The notes under the pieces were generated by a model. The model saw nothing but the letters and a program-made list of their open reading frames with translations, did not search any database and had not been told where the DNA came from. A program made the position numbers and the translations under genes. Of a DNA stretch of 43,225 bases, positions 26,267 to 36,238 are shown piece by piece. Numbering within the stretch: the first letter of the stretch is position 1; every line of letters starts with the position of its first letter. The stretch is from positions 1 through 43,225 of the forward strand of contig JAGDVY010000015.1 of NCBI GenBank assembly GCA_023255875.1, read 5' to 3'. The stretch is from Hydrogenobacter sp. GTDB lineage: Bacteria > Aquificota > Aquificia > Aquificales > Aquificaceae.

Positions 26267-28164
26267 CTTGAGCCTCCCCTTGCCTCCGCAGTGTAAGGGT
26301 AATAGATAAACCTTTCAAGCTTGTTGTTTTGCATCACCCTATTGTAAAGGTCTATAAGGTTTGTGTTCTCTGGTCCTACCCTTATCTCAAACTCTGCGCC
26401 AGGGTAGCTCTTATCCCCGGGTCTGTTTATGGACACTCTAAAGGTGTTTCCCATATATCTCACATCGTAATTCAAAAGTCCAGTTTGTTTGCTAACCTCC
26501 ACTCTGGAAATAAGGTAGGCAAACATAGGCAGAGAGTAGTTGCAAAGGGTGGCAGAAAACCTATCGTCAGTTATGTAGCTAGCACAGTCTAACATGCTAA
26601 GATTTTCAAGTTCCTCGTAGCGCAACAGTCTCTTTTTCCAAACATCCTCAGGAATTTGTACATTTTTTGGTATAAGGGCAAAGGAAAAAACCCAAAACTC
26701 GTTTTTGAAAAACTCAGCCAAAGGATTGGGAGGCTTTAAAAAGATTATGCTGTAGAGCCTTCCAGACCCAGCAAACTCCGCAAGATTACCCTTAAAGAAG
26801 CCAGAAAAGATATAGCTATCTTTATAAAGGTTTTGGGGATAGCACCCTCTTGGTATTAGAGTGTTGCTATCTGGTGATAGATAATCGTTGGAGCAGATAT
26901 CCTGCCTGTAGCGTGCCAAGTACTTAAAGTACCAAGAGCCAAAGGTGTGGTTATCTCCGTAAGTTAGGTACAGGCTTCCTACTGGAAGGGAAGAGATGAT
27001 GCTTTTGGAGATGGAATAAGTCACATAGTTGTCATTAAAGTTCTGGTCTATAAGCCTATCAAAGACACCCGTCAAAGCGTATACAGAAAGAGATACAGGA
27101 AGCGCGGTCTTCAAAAGCTCCGTTCTTTTAAGAAGTTCCATCACCCAATGGAGCCCAAGACCACAGAAAAGAGCAAATCCAAAAAGCGCAGGTAAAAAGT
27201 ACTGATGCGCGCTTATGTACCACCCATCAGCCTTTATGAGAGGGAACGAAAAAGTCATCTTGGCAAGCAAAAGAGAGTAAGCAAGGAAGAAAAGGCTAAG
27301 GTATATGCCTACCTTTTTTGAGAACCTAAAAGCCCACAAAATACCCAATAGGAAGAGAGGAAAAGCATAGAGAGGAAAGTTAGTCTTAAAAATAATAAAA
27401 AGGTTTTTTAGCGCGTAAAAATAGCCCATTGGGTCTGCAAACAGACCCTTTGCTACCTCCGGAGATGACCCTTGCTGATAGGGTTTTCTGAGAAACACTT
27501 CCCAAAAGCTGTTTAGGTCATAAACGGGATTGGGTGCAAACACCCTGTTGCCTCTTATGAGCATGTGCAAGTTTGCCAAAAAGCCAAGCAAGAAAAAGAA
27601 GATGCTAAAGGGTAGGTTTTTCAAGAATGGTCTAAAATAAAGTATGGAAACATACACAAGGGGTATAATCACAAGAACAGCTGTGTGATGATTGGCAAGA
27701 GAAAGCCCCAATAAAAAGCTTGCAAAGAGCTGAAGCCTTCTGTCATAACCATCAAGGATGGCTTTTAGACCAAGATACAAAAGAAGAGATATTATAAAAA
27801 GATTGAGCGTGTAGAACTTCATAACTACAGACTGTCCCCAAAAGGAGTAGGAAACACCCAAGAGAGCCACAGGAAACAAAGAAACGTAAGCATTTCCTGT
27901 CAAGGTGCGCATAAGTCTGTAAAGCATATAAAGAGATAGCAGAGAAAACACCACGGAAACTAAAACCATTCTGAAGGGAATACTTCCCAAAGGTAAAAAA
28001 CTAAAAAGCTTTAGAACTTCCATGTACAGAGGGTATCCAGAAGGGTGTGCAAGACCTAAGGTTATAGCCCCTACCGCAAACTCTCCTGCGTCCCCCGTAT
28101 TTATAACTTTGCTCGATGAAAAAATGTAAAAAAAGGCAAAAACAGACAGAAGAAGGAATATCAC
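26263..28164 (-). CDS. GT-C type membrane glycosyltransferase (DUF2723-like)
   Basis: This 633-residue protein has about ten N-terminal membrane helices and a C-terminal soluble part from about residue 400. The first loop has the DUF2723 signature GDAGEFAVGAITLGLAHPSG, followed by YPLY, with acidic residues (Asp25, Glu28) placed like the catalytic aspartate in protein O-mannosyltransferase-like GT-C enzymes. Members use polyprenyl-phosphate sugars and work on the periplasmic side. It is directly coupled to a pilin gene upstream (4-nt overlap) and shares the run with a DPM1-like enzyme, so pilin or surface-protein O-glycosylation is a reasonable inference. The substrate is unproven. Confidence 0.85.
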   Translation of the reverse strand: MIFLLLSVFAFFYIFSSSKVINTGDAGEFAVGAITLGLAHPSGYPLYMEVLKLFSFLPLGSIPFRMVLVSVVFSLLSLYMLYRLMRTLTGNAYVSLFPVALLGVSYSFWGQSVVMKFYTLNLFIISLLLYLGLKAILDGYDRRLQLFASFLLGLSLANHHTAVLVIIPLVYVSILYFRPFLKNLPFSIFFFLLGFLANLHMLIRGNRVFAPNPVYDLNSFWEVFLRKPYQQGSSPEVAKGLFADPMGYFYALKNLFIIFKTNFPLYAFPLFLLGILWAFRFSKKVGIYLSLFFLAYSLLLAKMTFSFPLIKADGWYISAHQYFLPALFGFALFCGLGLHWVMELLKRTELLKTALPVSLSVYALTGVFDRLIDQNFNDNYVTYSISKSIISSLPVGSLYLTYGDNHTFGSWYFKYLARYRQDICSNDYLSPDSNTLIPRGCYPQNLYKDSYIFSGFFKGNLAEFAGSGRLYSIIFLKPPNPLAEFFKNEFWVFSFALIPKNVQIPEDVWKKRLLRYEELENLSMLDCASYITDDRFSATLCNYSLPMFAYLISRVEVSKQTGLLNYDVRYMGNTFRVSINRPGDKSYPGAEFEIRVGPENTNLIDLYNRVMQNNKLERFIYYPYTAEARGGSR

Positions 28165-28556
28165 CTAACGCTACACCTCAGGCTGTTTTCTGAAAACTCG
28201 CAAACCGCTGTATAGTTGTTTATTTCTGTAAGCACGGCTTTTACAGTGCCACTTGCCACACCGTTTGGCATGCATGTATAGTTTCCATCAAGCAAAACCT
28301 CAACATTTCCCATAGCGGTATTGACCCCTGAACAGTTAGGAAGAGCGCTTAGGTTATAAACGGTTGGTGCATCTACAAACCTTGACACACAATCTGCCAT
28401 AGCATCCTTGGCACATGCTGAAGCTATGGAAAGGGCAAAGTTAGCCACCTTGGATTTGTCACGATACGTAAGATAAGAAGGAATAGCCATAGAAGCCAGT
28501 ATAACCAAAAGAGCTATAACTATCAGAAGCTCTACAAGAGTAAAGCCCCTTTTCAT
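28161..28556 (-). CDS. Type IV pilin, second copy (131 aa)
   Basis: The leader is only MKRG, followed by the prepilin peptidase site and N-terminal helix G|FTLVELLIVIALLVILASM, with Glu5 of the mature protein present. The head domain contains six cysteines (in SAC, ADC, PNC, YTC, AVC and LRC). They have the same order as in the neighbouring longer pilin, and the endings match (YTAVCEFSENSLRC here). It could be a minor pilin or an alternative major pilin. It lies between a hairpin at 28563-28582 and the GT-C gene, which it overlaps by 4 nt. Confidence 0.9.
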   Translation of the reverse strand: MKRGFTLVELLIVIALLVILASMAIPSYLTYRDKSKVANFALSIASACAKDAMADCVSRFVDAPTVYNLSALPNCSGVNTAMGNVEVLLDGNYTCMPNGVASGTVKAVLTEINNYTAVCEFSENSLRCSVR

Positions 28557-28562
28557 AGCAAA

Positions 28563-28582
28563 AGCCCCCCCACAAAGGGGCT
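28563..28582 (-). terminator. Hairpin between the two pilin genes, probable leaky terminator
   Basis: On the minus strand, AGCCCC-N8-GGGGCT is followed by TTTGC. The position right after the first pilin's stop and before the second pilin suggests a partial terminator or mRNA-stabilising hairpin. A second inverted repeat, CTAAG/CTTAG (28581-28598), lies immediately upstream in transcript order and shares two bases with it. The T-tract is short, so read-through is expected. Confidence 0.55.
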
Positions 28583-28599
28583 AAGAGCTTCAGCTTAGA

Positions 28600-29043
28600 T
28601 TAACCTTGTACGGTGCACCTGATGCTTTGGTTTTCATACTTGCACACAGCGGTGTAGTCATCAACACCAGAAAGAGTCGCTGTGACACTGACACCTGCGG
28701 GAGGCTGACCATCGTTTGTGCAAGTACCTCCGGGCGCATTTAGAGTAACAGTTCCACCAGCGGTAGATACTGTTGTGGAAGAGCAGTTCCCAAGAACTGC
28801 AGGTGTGATAGTTCCATTAGGATTTTCAGCACAGAAGGCAGCTATGTCCATCATACAACCTCTGGCTATGGGTTCTGCGTAAGAGCTTACTTTGGCTTTC
28901 CTTTGGTACTTTAGGTACTGAGGTATTGCCAAGGATGCCAGTATGGCTATGATGGCTATGACGATGAGTAGCTCAATGAGGGTGAAACCCTTTGAGCTGT
29001 TCATCTTTGCGGACCTGCTTGTGGCTTGATAAAGTTGTTTCAT
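28600..29043 (-). CDS. pilA: Type IV major pilin PilA (147 aa)
   Basis: ATG 29043 follows AAAGGAGGG. The prepilin leader is long (19 residues, [19 protein letters not shown]) and is cut before [20 protein letters not shown]. Glu5 of the mature pilin is present. The roughly 128-residue mature protein has six cysteines (RGC, AFC, GNC, GTC, AVC, IRC) that could form three disulfides. It also has a Ser/Thr-rich centre ([20 protein letters not shown]) that offers many O-glycosylation sites. A strong promoter lies upstream. An in-frame ATG at residue 14 would give a normal six-residue leader, but it lacks a good ribosome site. Confidence 0.93.
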   Translation of the reverse strand: MKQLYQATSRSAKMNSSKGFTLIELLIVIAIIAILASLAIPQYLKYQRKAKVSSYAEPIARGCMMDIAAFCAENPNGTITPAVLGNCSSTTVSTAGGTVTLNAPGGTCTNDGQPPAGVSVTATLSGVDDYTAVCKYENQSIRCTVQG

Positions 29044-29077
29044 GGCTAAACCCTCCTTTAAAGTTTTGTTAAGTTTA

Positions 29078-29106
29078 ATAATGAATGTAATTTGTTGAAG
29101 TGTCAA
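29078..29106 (-). promoter_or_regulatory. Strong sigma-70-type promoter of pilA
   Basis: On the minus strand, a perfect TTGACA (29106-29101) is followed after 17 nt by CATTAT (29083-29078). The message would have a leader of about 28 nt holding the AAAGGAGGG site of pilA. The open frame that runs upstream of pilA through this element is therefore not coding. Confidence 0.65.
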
Positions 29107-29123
29107 GCTTCTTCACGAAAACT

Positions 29124-29326
29124 TCACTTATCCTCCTTGTGTGGCACTTCAAACACCTTGTAAAGTAGCTGTGTTATCTCCTTTATGTCCTGTTCCATCC
29201 TGTCAAGCCTTCTGTCCACATCAACAAACCTTCTGTCCATGTCTTGTCTAAGGTCATCAATGCGTTTGTTTAGCAACTGAGTAACTATTCCAATAACCGT
29301 TATTAGGCTGGTTATAACAGTTTCAT
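29124..29326 (-). pseudogene. Small coiled-coil membrane protein, frameshifted at its start
   Basis: The minus strand encodes ETVITSLITVIGIVTQLLNK, then RIDDLRQDMDRRFVDVDRRL and DRMEQDIKEITQLLYKVFEV, up to TGA at 29124-29126. This is a short membrane helix followed by a heptad-like coiled coil, about 66 residues. No start is in frame at the right place: the only ATG (29326-29324) is one base out of phase, reading ATGAAACTGTT where ATG GAA ACT GTT would restore the frame. It is either a fresh pseudogene or a sequence error; a TTG at 29276 is a weak alternative start. The rest of the gap between pilA and the OmpA gene holds the two promoters. Confidence 0.5.
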
Positions 29327-29347
29327 GAAAATTTCACTAATTGGGTA

Positions 29348-29353
29348 TATAAT
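29348..29353 (+). promoter_or_regulatory. -10 box of the OmpA-family gene
   Basis: A perfect TATAAT lies 33 nt before the ATG at 29387, leaving a leader of about 26 nt with AGGAGGTGG. No clear -35 box is seen. Confidence 0.5.
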
Positions 29354-29386
29354 CATAGGTGTAAGATTACATTAGGAGGTGGTAAA

Positions 29387-30012
29387 ATGAAGAGGTCTTT
29401 GCTTATTTCTCTCGCGCTCTTAGGTGGAGTAGCTTTTGCGGAACAAAGTCTTGATCCTTGCGGTAGCCCCAAAGAAGTGTACAGCAAGTATCTATTGGAT
29501 AAGTGTTACGAAGGATACTTTAAAACCATAATGGAATTAAAGAAAATGCCAGACGAGGCTTTGAAAAAAGCTAACGAAGCTCTAAACAAAGCCAACGATC
29601 TTGAGGGAAGAGTTAACAAACTTGAAAGCACAGTAGATGATCACGAAAAGAGAATAAGAGCTTTGGAAGGCAGAAAGGTAGAAAGAACCACGGGTGAATG
29701 GCAACTTGAGGAAGTGGGAGTAGTTTACTTTGACTTTAACAAATTCAATATAAAGAAGTCTCAGGAGAAAAAGCTTGATGAGATAGCAGAAAAGATAAAG
29801 GCTGATGCCAGAGAGGTGCTCGTGGTTGGTTTTGCAGATACCAGAGGTTCAAGCAAATACAACTTTGATCTTTCCACACATAGAGCGCAAATGGTGGCAT
29901 CTTACCTTGCAAAGAAAGGCGTTGATATAGGAAGGATAAGAATAGCATCATATGGTAAAGAAGTCGCTAAAATGCTAAGTCCTAAGCACACAGAACAAAG
30001 AGTGGTTAGGAT

Positions 30013-30028
<16 letters not shown>
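29387..30028 (+). CDS. OmpA-family peptidoglycan-associated protein
   Basis: This 213-residue protein has a signal peptide (SLLISLALLGGVAFAEQ), a spacer with two cysteines, a coiled coil (about 65-95; ALKKANEALNKANDLEGRVN), and a C-terminal OmpA domain. The domain has YFDFNKFNIK, VVGFADTRGSSKYNFDLSTHRAQMV and IRIASYGKE, with the aspartate and arginine that hold the diaminopimelate of peptidoglycan. There is no lipobox, unlike Pal, and no N-terminal barrel, so it is a periplasmic or multimer-forming tether. AGGAGGTGG precedes ATG 29387. Its end overlaps the convergent aminotransferase by 16 nt. Confidence 0.9.
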
Positions 30029-32645
<2,617 letters not shown>

Positions 32646-33830
32646 ATGCCTCTGCTTTACACAGGTATAGATAAGGAAGGAAACCTAAGGAAAGGAAAGA
32701 TAGAAGCCCAAGACAAAGCAACCGCTTACAGACTTCTCTTAGCTCAGGGTATAAAACCCATTAGCATAGAAGAAGAAAGTAGGTTTTTGCGTAAGGAAAT
32801 AATAAGAAAGAGGGTCTCTGACGAAGAAATATCTTTTACACTTATACAGCTCTCCCTACTTTTGTCCTCGGGGCTTAGCCTGACAAAAGCTCTTGAGGTG
32901 CTCAGCAAACAAGCAGATAATAAGTCCTTACTTAGCGCCTTAAACCTCGTAAAAGAGTCCATAGAAAGAGGTGAAGCTATCCACTCTGCCTTCAAAAAGG
33001 CTGAAATATTTCCCGAGTTTCTTGTAGAGATGCTCAAGGTGGCAGAGAGGGGTGAAAATCTAGAAGAGATATTTAGTATAGCAGGGGAGTTTTTACAGCG
33101 CATATCAGAAGTGAGGGCAAGGATATTTTCTTCTCTCACTTATCCCGCTTTTGTTTTGGCAACAAGCCTTATTTCTATAGTTATAGTAATAAAGTTTGTT
33201 GTTCCTAAAATTGCGTCTGTGCTTGCAAGCTTTGGCAAAGAATTACCTTTGGCAACCAAAATTCTGCTATTTGTTTCCAAAGGTATAGGTTACCTTTTTT
33301 ATTTTCTGCCCTTTCTGTTGGTACTTTTGTTCCTTTTGAGGAACACTATAAGCAGAGAAAGGTTAGATATGCTTTTTCTAAAAATCCCTCTTTTTGGAAA
33401 GGTTTCCTACTTTTTTAATATCTCACGGTTTGCGGGTAGCTTGCGTATAAGCCTCCTTTCTGGCATACCCTTAGTAAAAGCCTTAGCGCTCAGCAGAGGA
33501 AGTATAACTAATCAATATCTTAGGAAGAGATTAGAAGGTATAGAGGAAGAGCTTTCTAAGGGCATGAGCCTTTCCCAAGTGTTTAAAAAGACAGGCGTCT
33601 TTCCTCCTCTCTTTATTAACTTGGTGAGCAGTGGAGAAAAAGGTGGAGAGCTGGAGAGAATGCTTTCACTCATTGAGGAGCTTTATGACAGACAGGCTAT
33701 GAGGATCATATCCTTTTGGATAAGATTTGCGGAACCTCTTTCTATGCTCATTATAGGCTTTGTAGTTGCCTTTGTTGTCTTGAGTGTTATACTACCCATA
33801 ACAGAGCTCTCTACAGGCATAAAGCGTTAA
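32646..33830 (+). CDS. pilC: PilC/GspF-family inner-membrane platform protein
   Basis: The 394-residue protein has the T2SF architecture. An N-terminal short domain (MPLLYTGIDKEGNLRKGKIE, with ATAYRLLLAQGIKP) is followed by two copies of the T2SF domain. The copies carry FTLIQLSLLLSSGLSLTKAL, MLKVAERGENLEEIFSIAGE, and in the second copy LRISLLSGIPLVKALAL and NLVSSGEKGGELERMLSLIE. Three membrane segments are in the expected places. It is the inner-membrane platform on which pilus motors act. The gene starts with no gap after guaB, away from the pilMNOQ operon. Confidence 0.93.
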   Translation: MPLLYTGIDKEGNLRKGKIEAQDKATAYRLLLAQGIKPISIEEESRFLRKEIIRKRVSDEEISFTLIQLSLLLSSGLSLTKALEVLSKQADNKSLLSALNLVKESIERGEAIHSAFKKAEIFPEFLVEMLKVAERGENLEEIFSIAGEFLQRISEVRARIFSSLTYPAFVLATSLISIVIVIKFVVPKIASVLASFGKELPLATKILLFVSKGIGYLFYFLPFLLVLLFLLRNTISRERLDMLFLKIPLFGKVSYFFNISRFAGSLRISLLSGIPLVKALALSRGSITNQYLRKRLEGIEEELSKGMSLSQVFKKTGVFPPLFINLVSSGEKGGELERMLSLIEELYDRQAMRIISFWIRFAEPLSMLIIGFVVAFVVLSVILPITELSTGIKR

Positions 33831-33831
33831 T

Positions 33832-35895
33832 TCATAACATACTTCCCACTTTGTAAACTATAAAGGCGCTCAGCCAAGCCATTAAAAAGCTGTAGATTAA
33901 AAACCCAAGGGCAAACTTTTTACCCGCTTCCCTCCACATGACGGATATAGTTCCCAAGCACGATGTATAAATGAGAATGAATATCATAAAAGATAAAGCG
34001 CTGAGCTCGTCCATGCTTTTTGAAACAACACTTCTTAAATTACTGTATTCCTCAGAAACCTCAAAAGTCCTAGGAAGGGGGTTTATTAATGAATAGAAGG
34101 CTTCCTTTGTTGCAGACAACAAGCCAAAGAGTTGTTCTTTTGCGGATTCAGAGAGTGAAAACTCTTCCTTCTTTTTTGTTCCTTCCGCTAAGTATATAGT
34201 TGCCATGGAGCTAAGCACTATCTCCCTTGCAAGAAAGGCAGGGATCAGGGATGTGGAGACCCTCCAATCCTTTATACCTATGGGCTCAAAGATGGGAATT
34301 AGGGCTTTTCCTACCTTTCCTGCTATGCTATCTTCGGGTTTTTCCACACCAGGTGGTAAGTTCATACTTAGCCAGATGAGTATGGAGACGGCAAATATGA
34401 GCGTGCCAGCCCTATAAAGAAAGTCTTTTAGATACACCCAAACAACACCAAATAGTAATCTTAGCGTAGGTAGGCGATAAGGTGGAAGCTCCATAACAAA
34501 GTGCTCCAAAGACCCTCTTAAGATGGTTTTTCTGAGGGTTATGGCGGTGATCAAAGCTATTACAATACCAAGAATATATAGGGAAAATATCACCAGAGCG
34601 GGGTTCTTGAAAAAGGTTATGGCAAAGAAGGAAAAGACCACAAGCCTTGCGGGACAGCTCATGAAGGGGATCATGGCTATAACTAAAAGCTTGTCCCTTT
34701 TACTTTCCATGGTCCTTGTTGCCACAATGGCAGGAACATTGCACCCAAAACCCAAAAGTAGAGGTATAAGGCTCTTCCCATGAAGTCCCAACCTGTGCAT
34801 GACTCTGTCCATAAGGAAGGCTATCCTTGGAAGGTATCCAGTAAACTCAAGAAAGGAGAGAAGCAGGTATATAACAGCTATAAGGGGTGTAAAGGTAAGA
34901 ACAAAACCCACACCACCTATGACTGCTTCTGAAAAGAACCTCAGCACTAAGTCGGGCATACCCAGCTCTATAAGAGCCAATCCCAAAGCAGGTGATACAA
35001 AATCGTTTAAAAAACCATCAAGCCAGTCCATAAAGGGCTTGGAAAAATCAAAAGATACCTTAAAAAGAATAAACATAATCAAGAAAAAGACCACAGTGCC
35101 TATGTAAGGGTGAAGTAAAAATCTATCCAAAAGAGTGGTTATATCCGTAGAGGTGATGGGTTTTCTTTTTACTACCTCGTTGTAAAGGCCATGCGCAAAA
35201 GCAAACCTGTTTTCTCTTATCACTTGTTGGGCTGGTTTTCCATAAAGCCTTTCTATCTCGTGAAGATACTCCTTGTGAGCAAGAAGCTTTTTTATAAGTT
35301 GCTGTTTTGTTTCCTTTACAGACTCTCTCAAAGATGTCAAAAGCCTTTCTAAATCTTCCGAATACCTTATCTCCTTAGGTGTTATTTTCTTTTCGTAGGT
35401 TTCTACTATCGCAGTTAGTATGTCTTTTATTCCTACACCTGTTCTCCCATTGGTCTTTACTACCTTTAACCCCAGTAGTTCTTCAAGCCTTTCTGTATCT
35501 ACATCTACACCCAACTTTTGTGCCTCATCTATCATGTTAAGAACTAAAACCATAGGAATACCCAGTTCAAGAAGCTCAGCGGTAAGAAAGAGGTCTCTTT
35601 CCATGTTGGGAGTTTCTATCACATTCAAAATCATATCTGGAGGCTCTTCGGTAAGAAACCTGTAGGCTATATACTCATCTTCTGAAAGGGGCTCTAAGGT
35701 ATATATACCAGGCAAGTCAATAAAGTAAATAGTGTATCCATTATAGAAAGTTTTTCCTTCCTTCTTTTCTACAGTGACACCTGGCCAATTGCCTACCCTT
35801 AGAGTTGTGCCAGCCAAATGATTGAGTAAGCTTGTCTTACCTACATTAGGATTGCCTACAAGAGCAACCTTTATGTTTTTTTCTTCAGACTTCAT
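33832..35895 (-). CDS. feoB: Ferrous iron transporter FeoB
   Basis: This 687-residue protein has the N-terminal G domain, with G1 in VALVGNPNVGKTSLLNHLAG, the switch GNWPGVTVEKKEG, DLPGIYTL for G3, and VLNMIDEA for G4. The helical S domain follows, then a membrane part with the two Gate motifs, including GFGCNVPAIVATRTMESKRD, IPFMSCPARLVVFSFF and STSLIPAFLAREIVLSSMAT. It imports Fe(II) into the cytoplasm. The start overlaps the feoA stop by 4 nt. The stop lies one base from the end of convergent pilC. Confidence 0.97.
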   Translation of the reverse strand: MKSEEKNIKVALVGNPNVGKTSLLNHLAGTTLRVGNWPGVTVEKKEGKTFYNGYTIYFIDLPGIYTLEPLSEDEYIAYRFLTEEPPDMILNVIETPNMERDLFLTAELLELGIPMVLVLNMIDEAQKLGVDVDTERLEELLGLKVVKTNGRTGVGIKDILTAIVETYEKKITPKEIRYSEDLERLLTSLRESVKETKQQLIKKLLAHKEYLHEIERLYGKPAQQVIRENRFAFAHGLYNEVVKRKPITSTDITTLLDRFLLHPYIGTVVFFLIMFILFKVSFDFSKPFMDWLDGFLNDFVSPALGLALIELGMPDLVLRFFSEAVIGGVGFVLTFTPLIAVIYLLLSFLEFTGYLPRIAFLMDRVMHRLGLHGKSLIPLLLGFGCNVPAIVATRTMESKRDKLLVIAMIPFMSCPARLVVFSFFAITFFKNPALVIFSLYILGIVIALITAITLRKTILRGSLEHFVMELPPYRLPTLRLLFGVVWVYLKDFLYRAGTLIFAVSILIWLSMNLPPGVEKPEDSIAGKVGKALIPIFEPIGIKDWRVSTSLIPAFLAREIVLSSMATIYLAEGTKKKEEFSLSESAKEQLFGLLSATKEAFYSLINPLPRTFEVSEEYSNLRSVVSKSMDELSALSFMIFILIYTSCLGTISVMWREAGKKFALGFLIYSFLMAWLSAFIVYKVGSML

Positions 35896-36104
35896 TCTAC
35901 ATATATGTTTCTTGCTATATCTTTGCTTATCACAATTCTTGAATTGTTAAGCTTTAGCAGTATGGTCCTACCGAGTTTTTGAAGCACTTCAACACTTCTG
36001 CCACGCCTTAGTCCCATGGCCTCTACTCTTCTGATAACTTCCTCTTTTCCTTTAAGATCGCGTATCATCACCTTGGCACCAACTTTTACATCTTCCAGGT
36101 TCAT
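35892..36104 (-). CDS. feoA: Ferrous iron transport protein FeoA
   Basis: This 70-residue SH3-like protein (VKVGAKVMIRDLKGKEEVIR, then VEAMGLRRGRSVEVLQKLG) is the small cytoplasmic partner of FeoB. An AGGAGG site lies 6 nt before ATG 36104. It is the first gene of the feoAB operon. Confidence 0.93.
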   Translation of the reverse strand: MNLEDVKVGAKVMIRDLKGKEEVIRRVEAMGLRRGRSVEVLQKLGRTILLKLNNSRIVISKDIARNIYVE

Positions 36105-36132
36105 TTCCTACCTCCTGTAGAGTTATGGAATT

Positions 36133-36161
36133 AATATACAGTCTCAAAATCTTTTTGTCAA
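36133..36161 (-). promoter_or_regulatory. Strong promoter of feoAB
   Basis: On the minus strand, TTGACA (36161-36156), 17 nt, then TATATT (36138-36133) gives a near-consensus sigma-70 promoter about 30 nt before feoA. I could not identify a Fur box with confidence in this AT-rich stretch. Confidence 0.65.
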
Positions 36162-36238
36162 TCTAAGAAAACAGCAAAAGCTCTCTACAATGAAGAGGCA
36201 ATATATATTTAGATATAACTCCTTTGGGGAGGTAAGGC

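Noticed and set aside
29044-29106. N-terminal extension of PilA
   Set aside because: It contains the pilA promoter elements and ribosome site; a pilin would not have a 40-residue leader.
34799-35107. Plus-strand open frames across feoB
   Set aside because: They are antisense shadows of a full-length, motif-complete FeoB.
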